DNA from: Clostridiales bacterium
GTDB lineage: Bacteria > Bacillota > Clostridia > Lachnospirales > Lachnospiraceae
Assembly: GCA_018374355.1 (NCBI GenBank)
Contig: JAHAFI010000006.1
Location: 59,966-123,965 of the forward strand
DNA: 64,000 nucleotides
Direction: 5' to 3'
Shown: one piece after another, positions 15,142-24,506 of the stretch
Position numbering within the stretch: the first letter of the stretch is position 1
Layout of the letters: each line of letters opens with the position of its first letter
Notes under the pieces: model-generated
Database searches by the model: none
The model's input: the letters and a program-made list of their open reading frames with translations, nothing else
What the model was told of the DNA's origin: nothing
Made by a program: the position numbers and the translations under genes

Positions 15142-16320
15142 TTATTCCACTCGGATCAATTCAGCAGTCTTTACCGCCTCTTCCAGCATTTCATCGATCT
15201 TTTCCGCAAGATTTAATTCGGATTTTTTGATCATATTGATATTCGGTTTCGTTACCGGATGCTTTGCGACGAAAATCGTACAGCAGTCTTCATAGGGTTG
15301 GATTGAAGTTTCGTAGGTATTGATTTTTAAGGAAATATCGACAATTTCCTGTTTGTCAAATCCGATGACCGGACGGAATACCGGCATGGTACATACTTCA
15401 TTGGTGGCTGCAAGGCTCTGTACGGTCTGGCTTGCAACCTGTCCGATACTTTCTCCTGTGATCAGCCCCAGACAACCTGTTTCTTTTCCAATCTGCTCCG
15501 CAATTTTCATCATATAGCGGCGCATAATGATGGTCAGCTCGTCATGAGGACATTTATCGTAGATGTAAAGCTGGATATCGGTAAAATTCACCACGTGAAG
15601 GTTGATAGGGCCGCTGTATCGTGCCACTAATTTTGCCAGATCAACCACTTTCTGTTTTGCCCGCTCACTGGTATACGGCGGTGCATGGAAATAAACTGCA
15701 TCAATCTTTACGCCACGTTTTGCAATCATATATCCCGCTACCGGACTGTCGATTCCACCGGACAGAAGAAGCATAGCTTTTCCATTTGTACCGATGGGCA
15801 TACCTCCCGGTCCCGGAATGGACTCGGAATAAATGTAGATCTTATCACGGATTTCCACTGTAAGCAGGATATCCGGGTTGTGTACGTCTACCCGCATCTC
15901 TGGAAAAGCATCCAGAATCCTTCCGCCCAGTTCAGCATTCAGTTCCATGGAGGTTCCGGGATACGTCTTTTTCGCACGGCGCACATGTACCTTAAAGGTT
16001 TTATTTTTATCTGCATATACGTGATCCACGTATTCTACCACATCTTTGGCTAACTGTTCCAGACCTGCATCCTCCAGAATGACTACCGGACAGATATATG
16101 CGATACCGAACACTCTCTTCAAAGCTTCCACGGTCTCATCGTAATCAAATTCACCTTCTGTTCTCACATAGATTCTTCCCTGCTCTTTGGAAACCCGGAA
16201 GGTTCCTTCCACTTCTTTCAGAACGTATACCATCTGACGGATCAGTGCGTCTTCAAAAAGATATCTGTTTTTTCCTTTTATTCCAATTTCTGCGTATTTC
16301 ACCAAAAAAGCTTTAAACAT
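15142..16320 (-). CDS. thiI: tRNA 4-thiouridine synthetase ThiI
   Basis: ThiI adenylates U8 of tRNA and inserts sulfur supplied by a cysteine desulfurase; it can also serve thiazole synthesis. The 392-residue product has an N-terminal ferredoxin-like and THUMP domain (about residues 1-165) and a PP-loop ATP pyrophosphatase domain with LLSGGIDSPVAGY. There is no C-terminal rhodanese domain, which is normal in Firmicutes. The ATG at 16320 has AAAGGAGGAAGCA. It starts 11 bases after the cysteine desulfurase, which forms a sulfur donor-acceptor pair. Confidence 0.95.
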   Translation of the reverse strand: MFKAFLVKYAEIGIKGKNRYLFEDALIRQMVYVLKEVEGTFRVSKEQGRIYVRTEGEFDYDETVEALKRVFGIAYICPVVILEDAGLEQLAKDVVEYVDHVYADKNKTFKVHVRRAKKTYPGTSMELNAELGGRILDAFPEMRVDVHNPDILLTVEIRDKIYIYSESIPGPGGMPIGTNGKAMLLLSGGIDSPVAGYMIAKRGVKIDAVYFHAPPYTSERAKQKVVDLAKLVARYSGPINLHVVNFTDIQLYIYDKCPHDELTIIMRRYMMKIAEQIGKETGCLGLITGESIGQVASQTVQSLAATNEVCTMPVFRPVIGFDKQEIVDISLKINTYETSIQPYEDCCTIFVAKHPVTKPNINMIKKSELNLAEKIDEMLEEAVKTAELIRVE

Positions 16321-16331
16321 TGCTTCCTCCT

Positions 16332-17486
16332 TTATCTTCTCGCATACCGGCGCAGCATAGGCAGTACCTCTTTCAGTACCTCCAGCGTATAATCCAGTTC
16401 TTCCTTTGTAGTCATTTCACAGAAGCTGAACCGCACCGTAGATTCCATCTGTTCTTTCGGCAGTCCGATGGCCGTCAGTGTGGGGCTTTTGCTTCTTTTG
16501 TGGGTAGAGCAGGCGCTTCCGGCAGATACATAGATCTGACGGTCCTCCAGTGTGTGAAGAAGCACTTCGCTGCGCACTCCCACAAAGGCCGCACTGACAA
16601 TATGAGGAGCTCCTTCCTCTCCCTTCATTCCGTGAACAACCACCTGTTCCATTTTGCTCAGTTCTTCCACAAAATATGCCCGCAGCTTTCTCATATGGGC
16701 CACATTTTCTTCCAGATTGCTGTAAATTTTTTCCGCTGCTGCTCCCAGACCTGCCGCTCCCGGCACCGGATCCGTCCCGGAACGCATTCCTCTCTGCTGG
16801 CCGCCTCCATAGATATACGGGAGTATTTTTATCTTCTCATTGACATATAAAAATCCAATCCCCTTAGGGCCATGAATTTTATGACCGCTGACTGACAAAA
16901 GATCGATCTGCATCTTCTTAGGCAGAATTCTGTATTTTCCATATGCCTGAATGGCATCCACATGGAAACAGGTCTTAGGATTTTTCTTTTTGATCAATTC
17001 TCCGATCTCTGCAATGGGCGCAGCCGCACCGATTTCATTGTTCACAAACATCACGGAAACGAGAATGGTTTCCGGCGTGATAGCCTGTTCCAGTTCTTCC
17101 AGCGAAATTCTTCCTTCCCCGTCCACGCCCAGCCGGGTCACGGTAAAGCCCTGCTGTTCCAGATATTCGATGGGAGCGGATACCGCCGGATGCTCCATAC
17201 AGGTGGTGATGATGTGTTTTCCGGTTCTCTGGTTTGCCAGAGCCGTACCGATCAGCGCCCAGTTGTCTGATTCGGTTCCTCCTGAGGTAAAATAAATCTC
17301 CTTCTCATTCACCTTCATGGTCTTTGCGATCCGGGACAAGGCCTCTTTCAGATACCGTTCTCCCTCCACACCCTTTTGATGCATGGAGGACGGATTCCCG
17401 TAGTCCTCCATCATGGTCTTTACCACCACATCCCGCACCTCCTCATAGCAACGGGTTGTAGCGGAATTATCTAAATATGCTTCCAC
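16332..17486 (-). CDS. nifS: Cysteine desulfurase (NifS/IscS family)
   Basis: This PLP enzyme takes sulfur from cysteine as a persulfide. The 384-residue product has the aminotransferase class V pattern: AYLDNSATTR at the start, HVDAIQAYGK, the PLP-binding lysine in SVSGHKIHGPKG, and the catalytic cysteine in SAGSACSTHKRS. It starts with GTG at 17486 after GGAAAGGAAGAACAA. Its position immediately before thiI suggests its main job is to feed tRNA thiolation (the B. subtilis NifZ-ThiI pair) rather than general Fe-S assembly. Confidence 0.93.
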   Translation of the reverse strand: MEAYLDNSATTRCYEEVRDVVVKTMMEDYGNPSSMHQKGVEGERYLKEALSRIAKTMKVNEKEIYFTSGGTESDNWALIGTALANQRTGKHIITTCMEHPAVSAPIEYLEQQGFTVTRLGVDGEGRISLEELEQAITPETILVSVMFVNNEIGAAAPIAEIGELIKKKNPKTCFHVDAIQAYGKYRILPKKMQIDLLSVSGHKIHGPKGIGFLYVNEKIKILPYIYGGGQQRGMRSGTDPVPGAAGLGAAAEKIYSNLEENVAHMRKLRAYFVEELSKMEQVVVHGMKGEEGAPHIVSAAFVGVRSEVLLHTLEDRQIYVSAGSACSTHKRSKSPTLTAIGLPKEQMESTVRFSFCEMTTKEELDYTLEVLKEVLPMLRRYARR

Positions 17487-17514
17487 TTGTTCTTCCTTTC
17501 CATACAGCCGATAT

Positions 17515-18267
17515 TTAACTTTTCCGGCTTTCCAGTGTAAACATCAGTATTGACAGCATGGTCAGTCCTGCAGTCTCCGTCCGCAGGATCCGTTTCCCCA
17601 AAGTTACCGGTCTTACTTGATGCTCCAGCGCCAGCTCCACTTCTTCCGGCGCAAATCCACCCTCCGGGCCGATAAAAATCCCTATAGACTGTCCCGGCTG
17701 GATTTTTTCTATTATCTCTCTGGTATGTGCCATATCCTCAGCCAATTCATAGGGAATCAGCCGAACATCCAGCATTTCCGCATATTCTAACGCCTGCGAA
17801 AATTTCATCACCGGATGGACCTGCGGAATCAGCATCCGCTTGGACTGTTTGGCCGCGCTCTCTGAAATCCCCTGCCAGCGTTTGATTTTCGCCGCCTCTT
17901 TTTTCCCATCCAGTTTCACCACTGCCCGCTTGGTTTCCACGGGAATGATCTCATAAACTCCCAGCTCCACAGCCTTCTGTATGATCAGTTCCATCTTATC
18001 ACTTTTGGGGAGTCCCTGAAACAGATAGATTTTTGATGGCAGCTCCATCCCCGCTTCCTCCACAGACTGCACCGAGACCAGAATTTCTTCCTGTCCCAGC
18101 GATGCAATCTCACAGGTATATTCCTCTTCTTCCCCTGCACTGATCAGGATTTCTTCCCCGATTTTCATGCGGAGTACATTCTTTATGTGATTTACATCGT
18201 TTCCGGTAATGCAAATCTGCTTATTTTCCATATCCACCTGATCCCGGTGCACAAAAAAACGATGCAT
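17515..18267 (-). CDS. rsmE: 16S rRNA m3U1498 methyltransferase RsmE
   Basis: RsmE is a SPOUT methyltransferase acting on helix 44 of 16S rRNA in the 30S subunit. The 250-residue product starts MHRFFVHRDQVD, has an N-terminal PUA-like domain and the C-terminal knot motifs IGIFIGPEGGFAPEEVELA and LGKRILRTETAGLTMLSI. I place the start at the ATG 18267, three bases after the prmA stop; longer readings would run into prmA. The prmA-rsmE pair is conserved in Firmicutes, often behind dnaJ. Confidence 0.93.
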   Translation of the reverse strand: MHRFFVHRDQVDMENKQICITGNDVNHIKNVLRMKIGEEILISAGEEEEYTCEIASLGQEEILVSVQSVEEAGMELPSKIYLFQGLPKSDKMELIIQKAVELGVYEIIPVETKRAVVKLDGKKEAAKIKRWQGISESAAKQSKRMLIPQVHPVMKFSQALEYAEMLDVRLIPYELAEDMAHTREIIEKIQPGQSIGIFIGPEGGFAPEEVELALEHQVRPVTLGKRILRTETAGLTMLSILMFTLESRKS

Positions 18268-18269
18268 CT

Positions 18270-19259
18270 TTACGCCTGCTTTCTGGCGGTTACGGATACC
18301 CACTCGCCCTGATAGGTCACTTCCACAATTTCCAGTCCTGCTGCCTTCACAGCTTCCACCACAGTTGTCTCTTTATCATCGATAATTCCCGAGGTGATAT
18401 AAATTCCGCCCGGTTTCATCTGATTGACAATCACCGGGGTAAGGGGAACCAGAACATCCGCCAGAATATTTGCCACTACGATATCGTATTTTTCATAGCC
18501 TATCTGATCCTGTACCTCTTTATCATCGATGATATTCCCGATCATCATTTGGAAATCTTCTGTGGGAATACCGTTTACTTCCTTATTCTCTTCCACTGCC
18601 GGCACCGCACAGGGGTCTAAATCCGTTCCAATAGCATGTTTTGCCCCCATTTTCAATGCAATAATGGACAAAATTCCGCTTCCAGTCCCCACATCCAGTA
18701 ATTCTGTCTCCGGCGTCACATATTTTTTCAATTGACGGATACAAAGCTGGGTTGTCTCATGCATACCGGTTCCAAAGGCTGTACCCGGATCGATGTGAAT
18801 GATCATCTTATCCTTATCCTCCGGCTTCACCTCTTCCCATGAGGGAATAATCAGGATATCATCCACATAAAACTGTTTAAAATACTGTTTCCAGTTATTG
18901 ATCCAGTCGATATCCTCCGTTTCATCCACGGCAATGCTTCCCTCACCGATAGGGCAGAACATTCGAAGTCCCTCCAGCTCCTCCTTGACGGATGCCAGAA
19001 TTTCCGCTTCTGTCACAGGTGATCCGTTCATCATCAGCGTACCGTCCTCGGCTTCCTCCACGAAAAAGCTTAAATAAGCGATTCCGTCATCCTCCGGTCC
19101 CTCCGGAAGAATGTCCACAAACATCTGCTCCTTCTCCATGGCTGTCAGGGGAACCTTATCCTCGATCTGCGCGCCTTCCAATCCGATATCATACAGGGTA
19201 CTGATAATGATATCCTCCGCTTCTGTTGTTGTTTTTATTCTGAATTTCTTCCACTTCAT
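18270..19259 (-). CDS. prmA: Ribosomal protein L11 methyltransferase PrmA
   Basis: PrmA trimethylates lysines of ribosomal protein L11. The 329-residue product has an N-terminal substrate-recognition domain and a class I SAM fold with LLDVGTGSGILSIIALKMGA near residue 185 and the VANILADVL motif. The ATG at 19259 follows GAGGTG by six bases; an upstream in-frame GTG lies within that site and is discounted. It is followed tightly by rsmE. A short extragenic repeat lies upstream. Confidence 0.94.
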   Translation of the reverse strand: MKWKKFRIKTTTEAEDIIISTLYDIGLEGAQIEDKVPLTAMEKEQMFVDILPEGPEDDGIAYLSFFVEEAEDGTLMMNGSPVTEAEILASVKEELEGLRMFCPIGEGSIAVDETEDIDWINNWKQYFKQFYVDDILIIPSWEEVKPEDKDKMIIHIDPGTAFGTGMHETTQLCIRQLKKYVTPETELLDVGTGSGILSIIALKMGAKHAIGTDLDPCAVPAVEENKEVNGIPTEDFQMMIGNIIDDKEVQDQIGYEKYDIVVANILADVLVPLTPVIVNQMKPGGIYITSGIIDDKETTVVEAVKAAGLEIVEVTYQGEWVSVTARKQA

Positions 19260-19317
19260 TCTTTTCACCTCATAAAATCATATATTTGATTCCCGGGATT
19301 GCCTTGCGTTTGCAAGG

Positions 19318-19354
19318 CAACACCTCGCGGAACAATAATCTCCTAAACAGTTAC
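19318..19354 (-). repeat. Extragenic repeat, long form, copy 3
   Basis: Read on the minus strand it begins GTAACTGTTTAG and ends CGCGAGGTGTTG, and it shares both parts with the copy at 25683-25718. A separate small hairpin (GCCTTGC, TTT, GCAAGGC) adjoins it at 19301-19318. It lies between the AEC transporter stop and the prmA start. Confidence 0.6.
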
Positions 19355-19363
19355 GATTCCTTC

Positions 19364-20287
19364 CTACAGAAAGAAGGACACGACGGTTACCGTCACCAAT
19401 GACAATAGAGTTGTCAGGAGGATGCCTTTTGACATCACCTCGCATTCCATGTCGTACTGCTTTGCCAGCATCAGCGGCATATTTGCCACCGGCATGGCAA
19501 GAATCAGTACACTGGCCTCCACCATCATGGTATTCGAGAATACCTGTTTCAAAACCAGAGCTGCCAGAACCGGAATTACAATCTGACGGATCAAAATAAA
19601 CAGATACAATCTGGGAACCGTAAATATTTCTTTCACCTTCATCTGGGACAGGGTTGCTCCCAGCACCAGCATGGACAGGAAAGTGGTACATCTTCCGGTG
19701 TAGGATAAGCTGTCTGCCACCACTGTGGGCATGGGAATCCGAAACCAGAAAATAACCACAGTCAGAATCGCTGCAATCGTTCCGATATTAATAAAATTTT
19801 TCCAGACTCCGCCTTTTTCTCCCGAAGCTCCGACAGGATGCAGAATATAAATGCCATGGGTATAAATCAGAAGATTGAAGAACAGGACAAATACCGTCAC
19901 ATAAATGACCGCCGCGCTTCCCAGCACCGCCGATACCACCGGAATCCCGATAAATCCTATATTTCCATAAACAGTCATCATGTTGTAAAACCGCCGTTCC
20001 TCAAGAGGCGCTTTCATCAGCACAGGAAGTACAAACCCCAGAAGAATCAGCCCCAGAAAAACCACTGCCGCAATCCCTGCCGTAACCAGAATATCCTGCC
20101 GGGTAGCCGTAGTTGTTTCATCAAATGCGCTGGACAGCATAATGGCCGGATTGCACACCATCGTAATCAAAGATGAAATGTCTTTGCTGCTGCCCTGACT
20201 GCACCACCCTTTTTTAAATACGATGGTGCCAATCCCAATCAGGACAAAAATCACCAGCATCTGCTGGAAAACCACTGCTGTGCTCAT
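19364..20287 (-). CDS. AEC-family transporter
   Basis: The 307-residue membrane protein belongs to the auxin efflux carrier family (Mem_trans), which in bacteria includes putative malate, malonate and amino acid carriers. It shows about ten hydrophobic segments in two five-helix halves, with the family-typical CNPAIMLSSAF segment near residue 45 and NIGFIGIPVVSAVLG. The ATG at 20287 is preceded by TAGGAAAT. It has its own promoter and is not part of an evident operon. The substrate cannot be told from sequence. Confidence 0.85.
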   Translation of the reverse strand: MSTAVVFQQMLVIFVLIGIGTIVFKKGWCSQGSSKDISSLITMVCNPAIMLSSAFDETTTATRQDILVTAGIAAVVFLGLILLGFVLPVLMKAPLEERRFYNMMTVYGNIGFIGIPVVSAVLGSAAVIYVTVFVLFFNLLIYTHGIYILHPVGASGEKGGVWKNFINIGTIAAILTVVIFWFRIPMPTVVADSLSYTGRCTTFLSMLVLGATLSQMKVKEIFTVPRLYLFILIRQIVIPVLAALVLKQVFSNTMMVEASVLILAMPVANMPLMLAKQYDMECEVMSKGILLTTLLSLVTVTVVSFFL

Positions 20288-20354
20288 ATTTCCTACCCCA
20301 CAACCTTCCACATTTTTTTACATCATTATTCTGGATTTTACCCGATAATGTATA

Positions 20355-20383
20355 ACTATAACGGAAAATCTTTGAAAGTGCAA
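20355..20383 (-). promoter_or_regulatory. SigA-type promoter of the AEC transporter
   Basis: On the minus strand TTGCAC (20378-20383), a 17-base spacer and TATAGT (20355-20360) lie 68 bases before the start codon. Confidence 0.7.
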
Positions 20384-20551
20384 CAGGAAAACGATGTTCC
20401 CGTTCAAGTACGTGATTGTAAAAGGCTGAACTATCATCAAGTACATCCCAGAAAAAATACGCAGGAAATACGGCAGACAGGAATCCTTTCATGGGGCATC
20501 CCGATTCTGCAGCATCTCCTGCGATACATTTCAAACCTTCTTTTCCGTTTT

Positions 20552-20609
20552 GTAACTATGAAGGACTCTGTTCTTCATAGTCACGAACAGTGACCTTCTG
20601 AACAGTTAC
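20552..20609 (-). repeat. Extragenic repeat, 58-base form, copy 4 (after dnaJ)
   Basis: Its ends, GTAACTATGAAG and CTTCTGAACAGTTAC, are those of the 33-base copies, but 25 extra bases with the GGTCACTGTTCG block lie between, linking the short and long forms. It lies seven bases from the dnaJ stop and may serve as its transcript end. Confidence 0.65.
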
Positions 20610-20615
20610 TCCGCT

Positions 20616-21794
20616 TTAATCTTCAAAGGTCTCTTTTAATTTGTCCATAAATCTTTTTTTCTTCTCTTTTTCCGGAGCCTTTGCCGGACGGTTGCCGCAG
20701 GCCGCATCGTAAGAACGCAGGGCTTCCTTCGCCTCCTCGGACAGCTTTGTAGGTACCTGTACCACCAGAGTAACGTAATGATCACCCCGTACGTTTTTAT
20801 TTCTCAGGGAAGGTACGCCTTTTCCTCTCAGACGGATTTTTGTATCGGTCTGGGTTCCCGGTTTCACTTCATATTCCACCTCTCCGTCAACCGTACTGAT
20901 ACGGATGGTTCCGCCCAGCGCTGCCTGTGGGAAAGTGATCGGTGCGGTAGAGAAGATGTTCATATCCTGTCTCTGGAAAATCGGATGACGAGCTACCTGT
21001 ACTTCTACCAGCAGGTCTCCTCTCGGTCCTCCGTTCGTACCCGGCTCTCCTTTTTCACGGATACGGATGCTCTGTCCGTCATCGATACCGGCCGGAATGG
21101 ATACCTGTATTTTCTTTCTGCTGGATGTAAATCCGGTTCCGCGGCAGTCAGTACATTTTTCCTTGACCACTTTTCCTGTTCCGTTACATTCCGGACAAGT
21201 CTGTACATTTCTCATCATGCCGAACATGGACTGCTGAGTATATACCACCTGACCGGAGCCGTTACATTTCGGACAGGTTTCCGGAGAAGTACCCGGTTTT
21301 GCCCCGGTTCCGTTACAGGTCTTACATGTATCTTTCAACGTCAGCTCCAGCTCCTTCTCGCAGCCAAAAACGGCTTCCTGAAAGGTAATATGAACCACTG
21401 CTCTTAAATTTGCACCCTTCATAGGCCCGTTGTTTGCTCTTCTTCCGGTTCTTCCGCCGCCGAACAGATCGCCGAAAATATCACCGAAGATATCACCCAT
21501 ATCTCCGCCGTTAAAGTCAAAACCGCCAAAGCCGCCGAAACCGCCCGCTCCACCGGCTCCGCCATTTTCAAAAGCGGCATGGCCGAACTGGTCATAGGTT
21601 TTCCGTTTTTCAGGATCGCTCAAGATTCCGTAAGCTTCTGTCGCCTCTTTAAATTTCTGTTCCGCTTCTTTATCTCCCGGGTTCATATCAGGATGATACT
21701 TTTTGGCCAGCTTTCGATATGCCTTTTTCAAAGTCGCATCATCAGCTCCGCGGTCAACCCCCAGAACCTCATAGTAATCTCTTTTATCTGCCAT
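20616..21794 (-). CDS. dnaJ: Chaperone DnaJ (Hsp40)
   Basis: DnaJ delivers clients to DnaK and stimulates its ATPase. The 392-residue product has the J domain with HPD (YHPDMN, near residue 37), a Gly/Phe-rich linker (residues 75-115), four CxxCxGxG zinc motifs (CKTCNGTGA, CPKCNGSGQ, CPECNGTGK, CTDCRGTGF) and the C-terminal substrate-binding domain. It is the last gene of hrcA-grpE-dnaK-dnaJ. A GC-rich hairpin in the 108-base gap after dnaK may uncouple its level from that of dnaK. Confidence 0.97.
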   Translation of the reverse strand: MADKRDYYEVLGVDRGADDATLKKAYRKLAKKYHPDMNPGDKEAEQKFKEATEAYGILSDPEKRKTYDQFGHAAFENGGAGGAGGFGGFGGFDFNGGDMGDIFGDIFGDLFGGGRTGRRANNGPMKGANLRAVVHITFQEAVFGCEKELELTLKDTCKTCNGTGAKPGTSPETCPKCNGSGQVVYTQQSMFGMMRNVQTCPECNGTGKVVKEKCTDCRGTGFTSSRKKIQVSIPAGIDDGQSIRIREKGEPGTNGGPRGDLLVEVQVARHPIFQRQDMNIFSTAPITFPQAALGGTIRISTVDGEVEYEVKPGTQTDTKIRLRGKGVPSLRNKNVRGDHYVTLVVQVPTKLSEEAKEALRSYDAACGNRPAKAPEKEKKKRFMDKLKETFED

Positions 21795-21828
21795 TTTTCT
21801 TCACCTTTATGCTTATTTTTACGGCTTC

Positions 21829-21862
21829 AAGGACGGAGACGCCTGCCGCATCCCCGTCCCTT
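21829..21862 (-). other. Hairpin between dnaK and dnaJ
   Basis: AAGGGACGGGGA pairs with TCTCCGTCCTT on the minus strand around about ten bases. There is no T-run, so it looks like an mRNA processing or stability element rather than a full terminator. Confidence 0.45.
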
Positions 21863-21902
21863 CCAGTCTTATCTCTTTCAGGTACTCCCTGATCCTGAGT
21901 TA

Positions 21903-23774
21903 TTATACTTCCTTGTAATCAGCATCTACCACATCATCGCCATAGCCTGCTTCATTTCCACCCTGAGTTGCGCCGCCCATATCCGGGCCTGCACCCTGTG
22001 CGCCTGCTGCCTGAGCCTGCTCATATACCTTAGCAAACAGTTTCTGTGCGCTTTCCATCAGTTTTTCTTTTGCAGCTTTGATCTCAGCAACCTGAGCTTC
22101 TGTCATGTCTTCTGCAGGAGTTTTCGCAATCAGATCTTTCAGTGCATTCAGATCTGCTTCTACAGCAGTTTTATCATTTGCATCGATCTTGTCGCCAACT
22201 TCTTCCATAGCTTTTTCAGTCTGGAATACCATAGCGTCTGCATCATTTCTTGTGTCGATGGCTTCTTTTCTCTTCTTATCCTGTGCTTCGTACTCAGCAG
22301 CTTCTCTTACTGCTTTGTCGATATCGGAATCAGACATATTAGAGCCTGCTGTGATTGTGATGTGCTGCTCTTTACCTGTTCCCAGGTCTTTTGCAGATAC
22401 ATTTACAATGCCGTTTGCATCGATATCGAAGGTTACTTCGATCTGCGGAACACCTCTTCTTGCTGGCGGAATACCATCCAGACGGAACTGTCCCAGAGAT
22501 TTATTGTCTTTTGCAAACTGTCTTTCACCCTGTACTACGTTGATGTCTACTGCTGTCTGGTTATCTGCTGCTGTGGAGAAAATCTGGCTCTTCTTTGTAG
22601 GAATCGTTGTATTTCTCTCAATCAGTCTTGTTGCAATACCACCCATAGTCTCGATGGACAGAGACAGTGGAGTTACGTCCAGAAGCAGGATGTCGCCTGC
22701 GCCTGCATCTCCGGCCAGTTTACCGCCCTGTACGGAAGCTCCCAGAGCTACACATTCATCCGGGTTCAGGGTTTTGCTTGGTTCATGGCCTGTGATCTGT
22801 TTTACTTTCTCCTGTACAGACGGAATACGTGTAGAACCACCTACCAGCAGAACTTTGCTCAGTTCGGAAGCGTTCAGGCCTGCATCAGAAAGGGCTCTTC
22901 TTACAGGTTCTGCAGTTCTCTCTACCAGATCATGTGTCAGTTCATCGAATTTTGCTTTTGTCAGGTTCATATCGAAATGTTTCGGGCCTTCTGCTGTAGC
23001 AGTGATGAACGGCAGGTTAATGTTTGTTGTTGTTGCGGAAGACAGCTCTTTTTTCGCTTTTTCTGCTGCTTCTCTGATTCTCTGCAGAGCCATCTTGTCA
23101 GCGGACAAATCTACACCCTCTGCTTTTTTGAATTCAGCCAGCATATAATCTGCAACCTTCTGGTCAAAGTCGTCTCCACCCAGTCTGTTGTCACCTGCTG
23201 TAGACAGAACTTCGATAACACCGTCACCGATCTCGATGATGGATACGTCGAAAGTACCGCCGCCCAAGTCATATACCATGATTTTCTGCTCATGCTCGTT
23301 GTCCAGTCCGTAAGCCAGAGCTGCTGCTGTAGGCTCGTTGATGATACGCTTTACATCCAGACCGGCGATTTTACCTGCATCTTTTGTTGCCTGACGCTGA
23401 GCATCGTTGAAGTAAGCCGGAACAGTGATAACTGCTTCTGTTACTTTTTCGCCCAGATAGTTTTCTGCATCAGATTTCATTTTCTGCAGAATCATAGCGG
23501 AAATCTCCTGCGGAGAGTATTTTTTGTCATCAATATTTACTCTGAAATCACTTCCCATATGTCTCTTGATGGAAGAGATCGTTTTGTCTGCATTGGTAAC
23601 AGCCTGACGTTTTGCAGGTTCTCCAACCAGTCTTTCTCCTGTTTTTGTAAATGCTACAACAGACGGTGTAGTTCTGGAACCTTCTGCATTTGTAATAACA
23701 GTTGGTTTTCCTCCTTCCATAACAGCTACACAACTGTTGGTTGTACCTAAGTCAATACCAATAATTTTTCCCAT
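21903..23774 (-). CDS. dnaK: Chaperone DnaK (Hsp70)
   Basis: DnaK is the ATP-driven Hsp70 chaperone of the cytosol. The 623-residue product has the nucleotide-binding domain signatures IGIDLGTTNSCVAVMEG, VYDLGGGTFDVSI and LVGGSTRIPSVQ, the interdomain linker followed by LLDVTPLSLSIET, and a C-terminal lid rich in Gly and Ala. The start follows AGGAGGAAAAACATC. It lies between grpE and dnaJ in the heat-shock operon controlled by CIRCE at 25583-25609. Confidence 0.98.
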   Translation of the reverse strand: MGKIIGIDLGTTNSCVAVMEGGKPTVITNAEGSRTTPSVVAFTKTGERLVGEPAKRQAVTNADKTISSIKRHMGSDFRVNIDDKKYSPQEISAMILQKMKSDAENYLGEKVTEAVITVPAYFNDAQRQATKDAGKIAGLDVKRIINEPTAAALAYGLDNEHEQKIMVYDLGGGTFDVSIIEIGDGVIEVLSTAGDNRLGGDDFDQKVADYMLAEFKKAEGVDLSADKMALQRIREAAEKAKKELSSATTTNINLPFITATAEGPKHFDMNLTKAKFDELTHDLVERTAEPVRRALSDAGLNASELSKVLLVGGSTRIPSVQEKVKQITGHEPSKTLNPDECVALGASVQGGKLAGDAGAGDILLLDVTPLSLSIETMGGIATRLIERNTTIPTKKSQIFSTAADNQTAVDINVVQGERQFAKDNKSLGQFRLDGIPPARRGVPQIEVTFDIDANGIVNVSAKDLGTGKEQHITITAGSNMSDSDIDKAVREAAEYEAQDKKRKEAIDTRNDADAMVFQTEKAMEEVGDKIDANDKTAVEADLNALKDLIAKTPAEDMTEAQVAEIKAAKEKLMESAQKLFAKVYEQAQAAGAQGAGPDMGGATQGGNEAGYGDDVVDADYKEV

Positions 23775-23843
23775 GATGTTTTTCCTCCTAAATAATATAG
23801 AATCTATGATAATTAAATGTTTAACTGCCTGTGGTTTACCCGG

Positions 23844-24488
23844 TTAGTTCGCTACCTTTACCATGCTGTGGCGTACCACGAAATCTTTGTAAAGATAACC
23901 TTTCTGGAATTCTTCTACTACAATGTTTTCTCCTGCTTCTTCATCCTCCACATGCATCACTGCGTTGTGGAAATCCGGATTGAATTCATTTCCAACTGCC
24001 TCGATCGGTTTTACTCCCATCTCATCCAGTGTGGTCATCAACTGTTTGTAGATTTTTTCCATTCCCTGAACGAAAGGATCTTCGCTTCCTGCTGCCATTC
24101 CCAGTCCCCGTTCGAAGTTATCCACCACCGGGAGGATCTTCTCCACGATTTCTTTGGCTCCGATCACATACATACTTGCTTTTTCTTTTTCTGTACGCTT
24201 TCTGTAATTATCGAATTCCGCCATCTGACGTTTTACCTGATCGGTCAGTTCTTCGATCTTCTCGTCTTTTTTGTCTTTCTTTTCTTTTTTCTTTCCGAAG
24301 AATTTTCTTTCTTTCGTTTCGCTTTCTGCCTGTTCTGAAGCCTCTGCTGTCTCTTCTGCCGTTTCCTCTGTTTCCGGTGTTTCCACACCCTCTCCTTCGG
24401 ATCCTGCTGTAGTTTCTTTTGAATCCGCTGCCTCGGTATTTACTTCTTCACCGGTTTCTTCAGATAAATTTTTATTTTCTTCTGTCAT
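23844..24488 (-). CDS. grpE: Nucleotide exchange factor GrpE
   Basis: GrpE is a dimeric exchange factor that removes ADP from DnaK. The 214-residue product has a long acidic Glu/Thr-rich N-terminal extension (about residues 1-65), a coiled-coil helix (KIEELTDQVKRQMAEFDNYR) and the C-terminal beta domain with the family signature NPDFHNAVMHVEDEE and GYLYKDFVVRHSMV. Its length is within the family range. It sits between hrcA and dnaK. Confidence 0.96.
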   Translation of the reverse strand: MTEENKNLSEETGEEVNTEAADSKETTAGSEGEGVETPETEETAEETAEASEQAESETKERKFFGKKKEKKDKKDEKIEELTDQVKRQMAEFDNYRKRTEKEKASMYVIGAKEIVEKILPVVDNFERGLGMAAGSEDPFVQGMEKIYKQLMTTLDEMGVKPIEAVGNEFNPDFHNAVMHVEDEEAGENIVVEEFQKGYLYKDFVVRHSMVKVAN

Positions 24489-24506
24489 TTTTTACATTCC
24501 ACCTTT

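Larger units (their letters stand above)
20288..20615. other. Gene-free stretch between the AEC transporter and dnaJ
   Basis: This 328-base stretch carries the AEC promoter (20355-20383) and a palindromic repeat (20552-20609) directly after dnaJ. The remaining 160 bases show no convincing reading frame or structure. Confidence 0.6.

Noticed and set aside
22105..23148. Second long plus-strand frame antisense to dnaK
   Set aside because: Same region, other frame; Ser/Ala-rich shadow with no start signal.
21579..23750. Open frame of 723 codons on the plus strand, antisense to dnaK and part of dnaJ
   Set aside because: It is a shadow of the codon bias of dnaK; it is rich in Cys, Phe and Ser, has no ribosome site, and no domain is recognisable.
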